From Niabella pedocola (lineage in GTDB: Bacteria; Bacteroidota; Bacteroidia; Chitinophagales; Chitinophagaceae), in the NCBI RefSeq assembly GCF_021044425.1, contig NZ_JAJNEC010000004.1:248001-312000 (forward strand): 64,000 bases of DNA, read 5' to 3'. Under the pieces are notes generated by a model that made no database searches, was not told the origin of the DNA, and worked only from the letters and a program-made list of their open reading frames with translations. This document shows, piece after piece, positions 7,039-16,249 of the stretch (positions within the stretch are counted from its first letter, which is position 1; each line of letters opens with the position of its first letter). Position numbers and translations under genes: made by a program.

Positions 7039-9906
7039 CTAATGCTCCACCAGCAAGCGCTTTATTCTTGTAATATCCGCGGTTGTTACGGGATGAAACT
7101 GAGCGCTGTTCATATACGATAATAAGCTATGCAAAAGCTGTTGGGCTTCCGGCCGTTTATCTGCGTCCGATAACAGATCGATCCCGCTGAGCATTAAGGT
7201 CCCTTTTCCTACCCGGCATTCGGCAATCAACCCCAGCGGACGGGCGGTTACCCAATCATCAATAACACGCACGATGGGTTGCAGGCCTTTTGAAACCGAA
7301 TCCAGGATGATGGCACTGGAATGGCTCATCGCATCCCACCACTGCCAGTTGCTATGGTATTGTGTGGGAAATTGCTTTAAGGCGGGGTGTTGCGGATCAC
7401 AAAGAATGCCCAGGGTATGCGGCGGCTGACCGTGGGTCCACGCCGTATTCCAGAAAATACTGGAAAATCCAACCGCAATGTTACCACCGGCCTCCTTCTT
7501 CAAATTTCCTTTTTTTAAGGTCAGCAATACCTTGCTGCCCTTTTGCAAGGCAGTTACAGCGGTTTCATCCAGCTGTTGCGTCACCAGGATCTGATCCGGA
7601 GCCGCGGGCAGTACGGCAGGATATACAAAAATATCCCAGGAATTTTCATAAGGCCCGGCCTTCACGGTTACCGTCAGCCGTGAAGGATATTTCACGGGCG
7701 AAAGCGCCTGTTCAATGGTCCCCAGCGGATACAGACCGCCCGCAGGCATAACAGCGTGCTTAAACATTCCTTTGAACAATACTTCGCCGGCTTCATTTTT
7801 TATATGCCAGGTACCGCGGTCGCTTTTTAAATCAGCAGCGCCGTATTGTGCCAGCACCACCGGCACCTGCAGCCGCTCATTGTTGCGATAGATCATTTTA
7901 GGGAAACGTGCCAGGGGTACCACCGCGTTGCAAAAGCGACTGAACGCATCTGCGGTCACATAGCCTTTTTCTTCCCAGAATGGATTCAGCACGCCCACAA
8001 GCGCCGTGCCCTGTCCGGGAAAATCATGCAGGTCCAACAGCTGGAAACCCGCAAATCCCGGTGTGCGCAATGCCGCTTCGATATCTGCCTTATAACACAG
8101 CGTTTGCAGTTTGCCCGAAGCCAGCAGGAAACTATCTGCCAGGTGCAACATACCGTTCTGCTCCAGTTTGTCCCGGAAGATCTCAAAGTTCTTTGCCTTT
8201 AATACGCCGGTATATTTACGGATCTCCTTAAAATCGGGATACACACACCACTGGCCTATTTCATGGCTTACCGTTGGTTGTTTCCATTTGGAGATAATGG
8301 AAGTCCAGTCATAATCGCTGCGCGGCGGCTGGCCGTTCAGGATGCTGTTCATTCCCTGGCCCCAACCCTGCAGGCGCGGATCCGGTGTGTTATTATAATC
8401 GCTTTCGCTTACTACGGGCCATCCGGCACCGGTAGTATAAAGCCGGCGTGTATCTTTTTGCTGCCAGTGGGCCACAAATTTTTTCAGGTAATCGGTCTGA
8501 TGCGGCCCTCCGGGTTCATTGCCATAAACCATCATTACAAAAGACGGATGATTGCCGTAACGTTTTACCATACGGTCGCTTTCCGCATAGATCCAGGTGT
8601 CTATCGGTTCACCGCTGCCAATGGGGCTGGCCCAGGAAGAGCATTCCACCTGCAAATAAAAGCCCAGCCGGTCCGCCGCTTCAAACGCTGCTTCCGGCGG
8701 CGTCCAGGAATGAAAGCGGATATGGTTGAGCCCAAAAGAACGGGCCTTCCTGAGGATCCGCAGCCAGGACGCCGTATCCGTTGGCGGATACCCGGTGAGC
8801 GGGAAAATAGCACATTCCAGCGTGCCCCGTAAAAATGTGGTATGGCCATTAATGGCAAATTGTGTTCCCTTTGCCGTAAAGGCACGCATTCCGAAAGGAA
8901 CGGCCTGTTCATCTGTACCGGCTACCGTGCGCAGGCGTATGTTGAGGGTGTACAGGTTGGGGTGAAATGCATCCCAAAGCAGGGGTTGCCGTCCCATCGC
9001 GTATACCAGTTCTACATGCGTTGTGTCCTGGTTGATGGCAACTTTTTGTATCAGCGGTTTCAGCTTTTCAGCATCAGGATTGCCACTGCCCGCAACCGCC
9101 TCCAATGTGGCCGTTGTGGTGGAGCCCCCGGTATTTACCAGCACTGTTTTTATGATCACCTGTTTTTTATTGATATCGGGATATACCTGTACATTATCGA
9201 TAAAAAGACGGGGTCTTACCCGTAGCTCAAGGGTACCGATCATACCATTCCAGTTGCTTTGGGTATGGTCCGTGATGCTGTGCGCGTTCTCACCTACATT
9301 AAAGGTTTTGATCCGGTTATCAACCCGCACGGTGATCCGGTGTGTGCCGGGCCTGAGCGTTGCCGGCAGGGAAAACTGGTGCGGGGTGCCCAGGCTGTTT
9401 TGCATGCCCAGCGCTACGTCATCAATCCACACGGTGGCTTCCCAGTGACTGCGCTCAATAAAAAGTTCTACCTGCTTTCCGGCCCAGGATGCCGGGATGG
9501 TCACTGTTTTCTGGTACCAGGCAGCACCTTTGTAATATTTTACCGGTTGCAGCCAAAAGGGAATTTTGATATTACCCGGCACCCGGTAGGGGGCATATAC
9601 ATCACTCTTAAACCAGGATGAATCCGCGATACTGCCCGTCCATGGCGTATGCAGATCGATCTCATTTCCCTTCCCGTTCGTGGTCATTGAACCCGGCAAC
9701 CGGATCTGGTCTTCCAGTATGCGGCTGAACCATTTTTCTGCCACACCCTTGTCCAATGAGTCAATTGCAAACCGCCACTGACCGGAAAGATCGATCCGGC
9801 GATCCTTATTGCCCTGTGCCTGGGCGATAATCAGCAGCGAAAACTGAAGCAGAAAAATAAGCACGTATCTCATATGATTCTTTTTTTGTTTATCCATGTG
9901 CAGCAA
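7039..9906 (-). CDS. Secreted glycoside hydrolase family 2 protein
   Basis: Protein of up to 955 residues. In-frame Met codons at 9897 and 9873 are alternative starts, and the last begins directly at the signal peptide M-R-Y-V-L-I-F-L-L-Q-F-S. The order is signal peptide, jelly-roll sugar-binding domain (about 40-210), Ig-like sandwich (about 215-325), TIM barrel (about 330-600) and a C-terminal region of unknown role. The acid/base Glu is in Y-G-N-E-P-G-G, and the likely nucleophile Glu is in V-S-H-E-I-G-Q-W. Specificity (galactosidase, glucuronidase or other) cannot be fixed from the sequence. It stands alone, not in a SusCD locus. Confidence 0.9.
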   Translation of the reverse strand: MLHMDKQKKNHMRYVLIFLLQFSLLIIAQAQGNKDRRIDLSGQWRFAIDSLDKGVAEKWFSRILEDQIRLPGSMTTNGKGNEIDLHTPWTGSIADSSWFKSDVYAPYRVPGNIKIPFWLQPVKYYKGAAWYQKTVTIPASWAGKQVELFIERSHWEATVWIDDVALGMQNSLGTPHQFSLPATLRPGTHRITVRVDNRIKTFNVGENAHSITDHTQSNWNGMIGTLELRVRPRLFIDNVQVYPDINKKQVIIKTVLVNTGGSTTTATLEAVAGSGNPDAEKLKPLIQKVAINQDTTHVELVYAMGRQPLLWDAFHPNLYTLNIRLRTVAGTDEQAVPFGMRAFTAKGTQFAINGHTTFLRGTLECAIFPLTGYPPTDTASWLRILRKARSFGLNHIRFHSWTPPEAAFEAADRLGFYLQVECSSWASPIGSGEPIDTWIYAESDRMVKRYGNHPSFVMMVYGNEPGGPHQTDYLKKFVAHWQQKDTRRLYTTGAGWPVVSESDYNNTPDPRLQGWGQGMNSILNGQPPRSDYDWTSIISKWKQPTVSHEIGQWCVYPDFKEIRKYTGVLKAKNFEIFRDKLEQNGMLHLADSFLLASGKLQTLCYKADIEAALRTPGFAGFQLLDLHDFPGQGTALVGVLNPFWEEKGYVTADAFSRFCNAVVPLARFPKMIYRNNERLQVPVVLAQYGAADLKSDRGTWHIKNEAGEVLFKGMFKHAVMPAGGLYPLGTIEQALSPVKYPSRLTVTVKAGPYENSWDIFVYPAVLPAAPDQILVTQQLDETAVTALQKGSKVLLTLKKGNLKKEAGGNIAVGFSSIFWNTAWTHGQPPHTLGILCDPQHPALKQFPTQYHSNWQWWDAMSHSSAIILDSVSKGLQPIVRVIDDWVTARPLGLIAECRVGKGTLMLSGIDLLSDADKRPEAQQLLHSLLSYMNSAQFHPVTTADITRIKRLLVEH

Positions 9907-10476
9907 CAGCGCTATCCCTCCGGGATGATGTGTTCATATACCTGCAATGAGCTGCTAAGATGAACGATCGGCCGTATTAAAACAATGGAAAAGATACTGA
10001 AAGAATAGATGATATTATGATTTGGCAGCACGGGTAACAACGTTTCTTTGCTGCAGGCCGGTTGCCAGGATCGAATGACGGCATCCGCCTGTAATGACCG
10101 TATATGTTTTGCGTGCCTGCAAGAAACTTTATTCAAAATATAATTACGAATGCTGTTAAATACGTGCCGAATGGAGGGCACGATCGAAGTGACGGCTATT
10201 AAGGGGTCTTAGGTGATTTCCTTTCCATCAATATCGTGGGGTGGAGAAATAGGGGTCGATCTGGAACATCTGGGGAAAACTTTACTCAATTCTATACGGC
10301 TGCTGACTCAGAATACCCGATAGCGGGATTTGGACTGGATTATCTATCAGCAGAGAAATTGTTGAACGTCATGGCAGAATAATAAGGCAAGGAGCAAAAA
10401 GATATCAGATCAATTTTCGATAGCGCTCCGTAAATCTTAGGAACAAAGTTTGCACTATCTTTATATCGATCCAATA
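9907..10476. other. Intergenic stretch, nothing recognised
   Basis: About 570 bases between the divergently transcribed GH2 and receiver-protein genes. Only short frames without recognisable features are present; promoters for both genes must lie here, but I cannot place them firmly. Confidence 0.4.
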
Positions 10477-10860
10477 ATGGAAAAGCAAATTTTACTGATA
10501 GAGGACGATAGCGATATCTGTGATTTACTTGAGTATATCTTGTCGGCAGATTCCTATGATTTAACTGTCTGCACAACTATTGCCGAAGGGAAAAAAGAAA
10601 TTGACAGGACAATTCCCGATTTGATTATATTAGATATAATGCTGCCTGACGGAAACGGAAGTGATCTATGTAATCAAATAAAAAGCACTTTGGGCACTAA
10701 TAAAATTAAAATAATTTTGATGTCCGCCTTGGAGCAGCCACCCAATTCACATGCAGATCATTTTATCGCCAAGCCGTTTAATATCCACACGTTAAAATCA
10801 ACGGTGAGCGCCTGCCTTTATTCACTTGGTTTATTACTCTTCCAGATGGCCCGGCTGTAA
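10477..10860 (+). CDS. Single-domain response regulator (receiver only)
   Basis: Protein of 127 residues from the ATG at 10477; the upstream in-frame Met at 10450 adds a non-conserved leader. It is a CheY-like fold with the acidic pair at 10-11, phospho-acceptor D53 in I-L-D-I-M-L-P-D-G, S83 and K99 in A-K-P-F. There is no output domain; after the receiver only a short hydrophobic tail remains. Such proteins act by protein-protein contact or as phosphorelay intermediates. No kinase is adjacent, so the partner is elsewhere. Base composition is more AT-rich than in the GH2 gene. Confidence 0.88.
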   Translation: MEKQILLIEDDSDICDLLEYILSADSYDLTVCTTIAEGKKEIDRTIPDLIILDIMLPDGNGSDLCNQIKSTLGTNKIKIILMSALEQPPNSHADHFIAKPFNIHTLKSTVSACLYSLGLLLFQMARL

Positions 10861-11287
10861 ATTAAAAAATGCCAGACCGGAATGTATCACCACAGGATGC
10901 TCAAATAACAAGTGCCGGTTAAGCGCTTTTTAAGCATTTACCAGAGATTGGGAAAAAGCAATTTGCCTGGTACAGTTAAAGCGAAGATTCCACATTTTCC
11001 ACGTCAGCAAACTTTCATATAATGAGTTGTCAACTAATCCGGCCGTTCCGGAGGTCAAACCGGTAGGGCAATAAAGCGCCTGACCATCATCGCCTGTATA
11101 AAATCTTATGTGGCTGGACGACCTGCCCAAACAAGCCGCTCTTTTATTCCTGGTATGAATGATTACAGAACCTTGTTTTGGAAATGCACCATATGTATCG
11201 CTGATAAAAAGCAAAATATGGCGCTGAGCGCCCAGACAATAGCTATACTAAAAAAAGAAGGGGCTTCTCGACCCCTTCGAACATTCA
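10861..11287. other. Intergenic stretch with minus-strand terminator
   Basis: About 430 bases. A 94-codon minus-strand frame (10930-11214) has no recognisable motif and is not called. The right end holds the intrinsic terminator of the RRM gene (11251-11278). Confidence 0.35.
11251..11278 (-). terminator. Intrinsic terminator of the RRM gene
   Basis: Read on the minus strand: arms GAAGGGG and CCCCTTC (11278-11272 and 11263-11257) around an 8-base loop, followed at once by six T. It lies 10 bases past the RRM gene stop. Confidence 0.88.
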
Positions 11288-11554
11288 TTACCATTTTCTA
11301 TTAGACCGTTCTTCCCTTTCTTTTGCGGCTGAAACGGCAATTCTTCTGCCATCTACATCCTTGCCATCCAGCTCTTTCATTGCAAGTGTTGCATCTGAAA
11401 CCGAGCCCATTTCTACAAAACCAAAGCCCCGGCTTCTACCAGTGGTTCTATCCATAATTATTTTAGCAGAAGATACTTGTCCGAAAGCGCTAAAAAGTTC
11501 GCGCAAATCATCGTCAGAGGCATGAAACCCCAGGTTTGAAACATACATGTTCAT
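11288..11554 (-). CDS. RRM-domain RNA-binding protein
   Basis: Protein of 88 residues made up of one RNA recognition motif. RNP2 is M-Y-V-S-N-L (residues 3-8) and RNP1 is R-G-F-G-F-V-E-M (42-49); the helix D-D-L-R-E-L-F-S-A-F-G and the D-G-R-R-I-A-V-S-A-A close the fold. A short basic tail follows. Bacterial single-RRM proteins of this type are cold- or stress-induced RNA-binding proteins. The A-rich leader before the start and the strong terminator suggest a monocistronic, well-expressed unit. It sits in the AT-rich stretch with two desaturases, consistent with a low-temperature role (inference). Confidence 0.95.
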   Translation of the reverse strand: MNMYVSNLGFHASDDDLRELFSAFGQVSSAKIIMDRTTGRSRGFGFVEMGSVSDATLAMKELDGKDVDGRRIAVSAAKEREERSNRKW

Positions 11555-11792
11555 TGTAATAATTTTTTTTTTTAAATAGCGGCTAAATGCGACAGCAAAA
11601 AGGCAGACGAAGAAAATAAATGCTATTGATGTGTAGTAGATATCTAACTGATCTTGTCTTGAAGTGATGGAGTATTTATGCCTATTCCTGTAAAAATAAG
11701 ACTTTTAAAGGAAAGCTGATTTTTTCTTTTTTAGGAGGTTAAGTGCATTAAGCTGGTTTAAAAACAACATGAAACAGGAGTGTCATTTGAAT

Positions 11793-12071
11793 CTATATCC
11801 ACCAGATATTCTGAGCTACAAGGTTACAGGACTTTATAAACAAATGACTTACATCGCACGGCGATGAAAACATGCCCCGCGCCCTGCCGGGTGTTATAAG
11901 TTCTATCATATCATTTTCAACGTTTATTGAGCAAATCTCAAATATATCCGTATCCGCTTTACGCGCCTCATCAAATTGCTCTTCAGGAACTCCGTTGGAT
12001 GGGAACCGCTTTATAATAGTTCCTTTCTGTAATAATGGCACCTGTGCCGCCGAAACTTTTTTGCTGATCAT
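11793..12071 (-). CDS. Small hypothetical protein
   Basis: A frame of about 92 residues from Met at 12071 (the open frame begins at 12101). Composition is protein-like, with a segment F-P-S-N-G-V-P-E-E-Q-F-D-E-A-R-K followed by I-F-E-I-C-S-I-N and M-I-E-L-I-T-P-G-R-A-R-G, which looks like a small beta-rich fold. No family is recognised. It overlaps a shorter antisense frame that is less convincing. It lies between the RRM gene and another small hypothetical gene on the same strand. Confidence 0.45.
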   Translation of the reverse strand: MISKKVSAAQVPLLQKGTIIKRFPSNGVPEEQFDEARKADTDIFEICSINVENDMIELITPGRARGMFSSPCDVSHLFIKSCNLVAQNIWWI

Positions 12072-12234
12072 GTCAAACAATTTATCCGGTAAAAAAAACA
12101 ATGATAGTAGTAGGAACTGGAAAGAGATATTTCATTACCGAGGTCAATAACGCTTTCTTGATGATGCGTGAACCCTGGACAGCTATTCCCGCAGATCAAC
12201 CGAAGAAAAAACTCATTAACACTTGAAAAAAGAT

Positions 12235-12465
12235 TTAAACTGAGAGAACCGCTTTTTTAATATCGGTAACAATATAGTAGAGCGATCCGCCTCTTAATTC
12301 ATTATAGCCATCCCAATCGTCTAAATGTATCGCAGTGCCGGTTGCTGCATAAGCGTTCAATAATGCAATAGCGTTTCCGGTGAAACAGACATTCGTTGAT
12401 ACAATTTCTTTACCTCCACCCCGGATATTCAGTTTGCTAACCGTATTAAATTGATCTTTGGACAT
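12235..12465 (-). CDS. Small hypothetical protein
   Basis: Protein of 76 residues with balanced composition, N-terminal M-S-K-D-Q-F-N-T-V-S-K, a Gly-rich turn R-G-G-G-K, an Ala-rich helix, and the acidic H-L-D-D-W-D-G-Y-N-E-L. It has an A/T-rich leader with a plausible start. No known domain or signal peptide is visible. It follows the desaturase gene at 12527 on the same strand with about 60 bases between them and could be cotranscribed. Function unknown. Confidence 0.5.
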   Translation of the reverse strand: MSKDQFNTVSKLNIRGGGKEIVSTNVCFTGNAIALLNAYAATGTAIHLDDWDGYNELRGGSLYYIVTDIKKAVLSV

Positions 12466-12526
12466 AAAAGTTGTTTTTAAATTATAGTAAAGAAACCCAA
12501 CAGAAAAAATATGTTCTCTTAAATCA

Positions 12527-13258
12527 TTACTGCTTTTTTGTGAAACGTATGATACGCAGCCATTTTAATATCAGGACAACCGGGTATACCGGATCTACCT
12601 CGTGCCAGCGGTTGCCAAAATTTGCAGAAGACGGATGTTTATGATGATTGTTATGATACGATTCTCCCAGCATCAACAGATCCACCATCAACAAATTACG
12701 CGATGTATTCCTGAGTCTAAAGTTTATATATCCGTATTTATGTGCAAACCAATTAACCAAAGCCCCATGAAAAGCTCCCATCGTAATAACAACAGGCAGT
12801 AATAGCCACCACCAAAACGAAGAAGAAAAAATCAAAAAAAATGAAATATAGATTACCACCCAAAGCATACGCGATAGTGGGGAATTTGCCCAGCGATCAA
12901 AACCGTGCCATTGGGGTAAATTCTTTTCAAATCGTTCCTCTACAGGATATCGATGGTGTACGATCGCTGAATATATCTTTTTAGTACGCCACATCATACT
13001 AAACATATTGGAAGAAAATGCAGGCGAGTGAGGGTCTTTTTCCGTGTCTGTATAGGCATGATGCATCCGGTGCATAATAGCATAAGCGCGCGCGCTCATG
13101 TAAGAAGATCCCTGAGTCAGGTAGGAAAACAGGAAAAAGAAGCGTTCCCAAAACCTGCTCATCGTAAAGGAACCATGCGCAGCATACCGGTGCTGAAAAA
13201 AAGTCTGACTGAATAGCGAAAGATACCACAACGCTATAAAAAAAATCAAAATCGCCAT
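12527..13258 (-). CDS. Acyl-CoA / acyl-lipid fatty acid desaturase
   Basis: Integral-membrane di-iron desaturase of 243 residues. The three histidine boxes are present: H-R-Y-A-A-H (23-28), H-R-M-H-H (63-67) and N-N-H-H-K-H near the C-terminus. Two hydrophobic hairpins separate them (about 1-20, 38-60, 140-170). The size and box spacing fit the stearoyl-CoA-desaturase-like group that introduces a double bond into acyl chains using O2 and an electron donor. It lies in the same AT-rich stretch as a second, unrelated desaturase at 14580, an RRM protein and an AraC regulator, suggesting control of membrane fluidity. Confidence 0.9.
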   Translation of the reverse strand: MAILIFFIALWYLSLFSQTFFQHRYAAHGSFTMSRFWERFFFLFSYLTQGSSYMSARAYAIMHRMHHAYTDTEKDPHSPAFSSNMFSMMWRTKKIYSAIVHHRYPVEERFEKNLPQWHGFDRWANSPLSRMLWVVIYISFFLIFSSSFWWWLLLPVVITMGAFHGALVNWFAHKYGYINFRLRNTSRNLLMVDLLMLGESYHNNHHKHPSSANFGNRWHEVDPVYPVVLILKWLRIIRFTKKQ

Positions 13259-13474
13259 AATAATATGATGCGTAAGACAGGAATGCAGAAAACGGTATGA
13301 AAAGGAGCCGCTTTTAAATGAGAAGGAAAAGGGAGCGGGAACCCGCGGGATGTTTCGCTGTATCTGTAACCGGCTAAAGATACAACCTTTTAGTCATATT
13401 ATCAAATAGAATACAATAACAGCATCGACGAGCGATGGATCTTCTTATCTCCAATAGCTATTATAGCTTATAAC

Positions 13475-13501
13475 AAAAGGGCAGAATATTCCTTTCTGCC
13501 C
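13475..13501 (-). terminator. Intrinsic terminator of the 13556 CsbD-like gene
   Basis: Minus strand: perfect 8-base arms GGGCAGAA (13501-13494) and TTCTGCCC (13486-13479) around a 7-base loop, followed by TTTTG. It lies about 55 bases past the stop of the 13556-13777 gene. Confidence 0.8.
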
Positions 13502-13555
13502 CGGGCTTTCAATAAGATGGATTTTCTTTACTGGTATATAAAACAGATGAACGGG

Positions 13556-13777
13556 TTAGGCGCTGGGTTGTACTTTCTTAAGAATATTCACAACCTCGTC
13601 TCTTTTTTTGTTGAGCCGGGTTCCTACCCTGGCGAGCAAATCATTCTCTTTTCCTTTTTCAAATTTCAAATCGGCATCCGCTAAAAGCGGATATCTTTCT
13701 TTAAGTATCTTTGACTGACTGGTCCAATCTCCTATCATTTTAAAATTTTCATTGCTTGTAATTTTACCTGTGTACAT
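13556..13777 (-). CDS. CsbD-like small stress protein
   Basis: Protein of 73 residues. The pattern N-F-K-M-I-G-D-W-T-S-Q-S-K-I-L-K, then L-A-D-A-D-L-K-F-E-K-G-K-E-N-D-L-L-A-R-V-G, mirrors the W-(K)-(L)-T-D-x-D-L-x-x-x-x-G-K-E-x-x-L layout of CsbD proteins, but it is more divergent than the 5748 gene. It is probably a stress-induced soluble helical protein. It is ended by a good intrinsic terminator, so likely monocistronic. It is placed between a desaturase and an AraC regulator. Confidence 0.7.
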   Translation of the reverse strand: MYTGKITSNENFKMIGDWTSQSKILKERYPLLADADLKFEKGKENDLLARVGTRLNKKRDEVVNILKKVQPSA

Positions 13778-13874
13778 GACATTTTATTTAAATTGTAACG
13801 AATTTGTTACAAAACAAAGGTCTGGGCTTTTGAAGCGATTATTACTACACATGCATGTATTAAACTTACAAATA

Positions 13875-14435
13875 TCACAGGTTTTCGAGGTTCTGCTTTC
13901 GCCTTAACTTCAACTGCCTATAAAAAGAAGGAGTTAGTCCTGTGATTTTTTTAAACTGGTTAGATAAATGTGCTGCACTGCTGTAATTAAGTCTGTAAGA
14001 AATTTCAGTCAGGTTCAGTTCATCATATAATAATAATTCCTTTACTTTTTCAATTTTATGCATAATGATAAATTGCTGCAGATTGATGCCCTTCACCTCT
14101 GAAAAAGTGTTGGAAAGATAAGTATAGCTATACCCTAACTGTTTACTTATATAATCGGAATAGTTTACTTTAGGTAATTCGTCCGCATGATGAATCATTT
14201 CCGTTACAACGTTTTTTATTTTCTCAATGAGGATGCTCTTCTTGTCGTCCAATAATTCCAGGCCATACCGAAGAAGGTTTATTCCAAGCATATGGCGCTG
14301 GCTTTCAGTAATTATTTCCCGGAGATCAACTACACCAAGATCTACAGCGCCGTGCTGAATGCCCAGTTTTTTCAACTCTTCCTGTACTACCATTTTGCAT
14401 CGAAGGCTTACCATATATTTTATATATATCCTCAT
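13875..14435 (-). CDS. AraC-family transcriptional regulator
   Basis: Protein of about 186 residues from Met at 14435 (M-R-I-Y-I-K-Y-M-V-S-L-R-C-K); a longer frame to 14501 adds an unlikely leader. The C-terminal 100 residues carry the double HTH: first helix pair around Y-I-S-K-Q-L-G-Y-S-Y-T-Y-L-S-N-T-F and second L-T-E-I-S-Y-R-L-N-Y-S-S-A-A-H-L-S-N-Q-F-K-K-I-T-G-split motif ending in T-P-S-F-Y-R. The N-terminal half is short and lacks a sugar-binding cupin. Adjacent to, and on the same strand as, the desaturase at 14580; it may control the desaturase genes (inference). Confidence 0.9.
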   Translation of the reverse strand: MRIYIKYMVSLRCKMVVQEELKKLGIQHGAVDLGVVDLREIITESQRHMLGINLLRYGLELLDDKKSILIEKIKNVVTEMIHHADELPKVNYSDYISKQLGYSYTYLSNTFSEVKGINLQQFIIMHKIEKVKELLLYDELNLTEISYRLNYSSAAHLSNQFKKITGLTPSFYRQLKLRRKQNLENL

Positions 14436-14579
14436 TACATATGATTTACCCTGGTAAGAATTTACTTTCTGGCCGGTTTCTTCATGTATGGGTACTCGCA
14501 CGTTGCGGAGTTATTAACCCTGCCTGATTCTGATAGGAGTTAACCGAATCCACTTTTAGGGAACAATGGCCGGTTCGGA

Positions 14580-15632
14580 TCAGATTTTGCCCGGGATCCT
14601 CCGTGTGCGTTCCCTCATCACGCAAATGGCCTGTTCTCTGCTTTCAAACGCATTATTGATATTAACCAGATTACTGGCCAGTTTATTATATTGCCGGGTC
14701 ATTAAATAATAAAAAATATGGAGATAGTGAATGCCGTCAAATACAATGGCCTTCTGGCGTGCAAGCTCATCCTGTCGTTTTAAAAATTCCCGCGGCATGT
14801 CTGTATAATGCATCCCTGGTCTTAAATGATGTATGATATGATATCCGTCATTCCAGCAGGTATGATTATAGGGCGTGTTAATGCAATTAATTGAATTTGT
14901 ATAAATATTTTCAGGATTGCTTCCGTCTATAAACGAATGCTGTGTCCAGTTCCCCAGCATCATCACAAACCGAGCAAATAGCAACGGAAAAACACATACC
15001 ATTAATGTGGCCTTCAGATTAACAAAACAGAGTATTATACAAAAAACAATATATGACCATTCTCCAACGGTTAGCATGGTGTACATTTTTTTCCTTTTAC
15101 GGTTATATAAATACTGAAAAGTTTGCATCACTCCTAAAAACAGAAAATTAAAAAAGTAGGATAAAAAGCTTTTAAGGCTATCCCTTTGGTAATGCATGGT
15201 ACTGCTGGAGTCTTCTTCGTTATTGTTTTCAACATGATGCATTCCCATATGGTGGCTGAAATAACTTTCTGGGGTGTGCCCGAACAGCGGGCAAATGATC
15301 CAGCTGATGTATCCATGAATTTTTTGCTGATGACGGGGCTTGAACATTTTCCTGTGGCACAGGCAATGGAACATTAACCCGAAGCGGCCTTTAAAATAAA
15401 ACTGAGAAAAGTAAAAATAAACAACAGCTACCAGCCACCACGTCCACCCTTTTAACATAGGTGTAAAAAGCAGCAGCGCTACCGGCAATATGAAAATATG
15501 AATCCGGGTAAGCAGATACATAAAGGGAAGATCCCGTTTGTCATTCATAAAGCGGAGCCAGAAACTTTCGTAGCGGCTAAAATGACCTTTATTGGTATAA
15601 ACGGGATCCGTTAAAGCGGATAAAATTTTCAT
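14580..15632 (-). CDS. Fatty acid desaturase family protein
   Basis: Protein of about 350 residues from Met at 15632 (M-K-I-L-S-A-L-T-D-P). It is an integral-membrane desaturase/hydroxylase with His clusters H-C-L-C-H-R, H-H-M-G-M-H-H and D-G-Y-H-I-I-H-H-L-R-P-G-M-H, plus four to six hydrophobic segments. It belongs to a different branch from the 12527 desaturase and could act on fatty acids or carotenoid-like lipids; the substrate is not determinable. The promoter region contains an (AC)8 microsatellite (15686-15701), 54-69 bases upstream of the start, where tract-length changes could alter expression. Confidence 0.88.
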   Translation of the reverse strand: MKILSALTDPVYTNKGHFSRYESFWLRFMNDKRDLPFMYLLTRIHIFILPVALLLFTPMLKGWTWWLVAVVYFYFSQFYFKGRFGLMFHCLCHRKMFKPRHQQKIHGYISWIICPLFGHTPESYFSHHMGMHHVENNNEEDSSSTMHYQRDSLKSFLSYFFNFLFLGVMQTFQYLYNRKRKKMYTMLTVGEWSYIVFCIILCFVNLKATLMVCVFPLLFARFVMMLGNWTQHSFIDGSNPENIYTNSINCINTPYNHTCWNDGYHIIHHLRPGMHYTDMPREFLKRQDELARQKAIVFDGIHYLHIFYYLMTRQYNKLASNLVNINNAFESREQAICVMRERTRRIPGKI

Positions 15633-15685
15633 TCGTAAATTTTTATTGTGTTGGCCGCCCAACGTATCGAGGGTGCCTTTAATTT

Positions 15686-15701
15686 ACACACACACACACA
15701 C
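15686..15701. repeat. (AC)8 dinucleotide tract
   Basis: Eight uninterrupted AC units, (GT)8 on the coding strand of the desaturase at 14580, placed in its presumed promoter or leader region 54-69 bases upstream of the start codon. Confidence 0.9.
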
Positions 15702-16115
15702 CGGGTTTATTCGTACACCTGTCATTGTTCGCCGTTGGCGGGAAGTTTAGCAGCTGAATTGAATTTCGCACTTTTGCGTTATGTGGAGGAAATTGTAAGT
15801 CTGCTCTGTTTCAGGCAGATATTTAAATATATAGCTAAATATTTTTGTAAGATACCCATTTAAACCGGTATTATTGATATTTACGGAGTTTGACAACGTT
15901 AAAGAATTGCCATTATCGGCTGCAGTTATTTACAATCAATTAAAAAAGTGATGTGACTAACTACCATATTTGCGGCATCGGTTTTCTATAAATAGTTGAC
16001 CCTAATAGTATAAGATAAGATGCAGATCTTTTTTAAAGGATATTTTCATCAAAGATCCAACTACAGCTTTCCTGTTATAAATTGCCAGCGGAACCCGCCG
16101 GCAAGTCATTAATTT

Positions 16116-16249
16116 TTATTTTCCAGAAAAATACGAATGTATTGCAGCTTTATATAAATGGTCCTTTGATTGAAGAACGCCTTTTAAACCATATCTCGAA
16201 TACAGGTATGTTTTGTTTTTGTATGCCTGCCTGTTTGTTCGGATGTCAT
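16116..16249 (-). pseudogene. Decayed copy of the left-edge small gene
   Basis: The start M-T-S-E-Q is intact at 16249, but one base is lost about eight codons in, relative to the 1-202 gene. Shifting frame restores Q-K-Q-N-I-P-V-F-E-I-W-F-K-R-R-S-S-I-K-G as in the other copy, then a stop and a deletion of about 24 bases follow. It is therefore a frameshifted and truncated relic. Confidence 0.8.

Noticed and set aside
8263..8832. 189-codon plus-strand ORF
   Set aside because: Lies wholly antisense to the GH2 catalytic domain.
10930..11214. 94-codon minus-strand ORF
   Set aside because: No recognisable motif, odd composition, and no supporting promoter or neighbour; left as intergenic.
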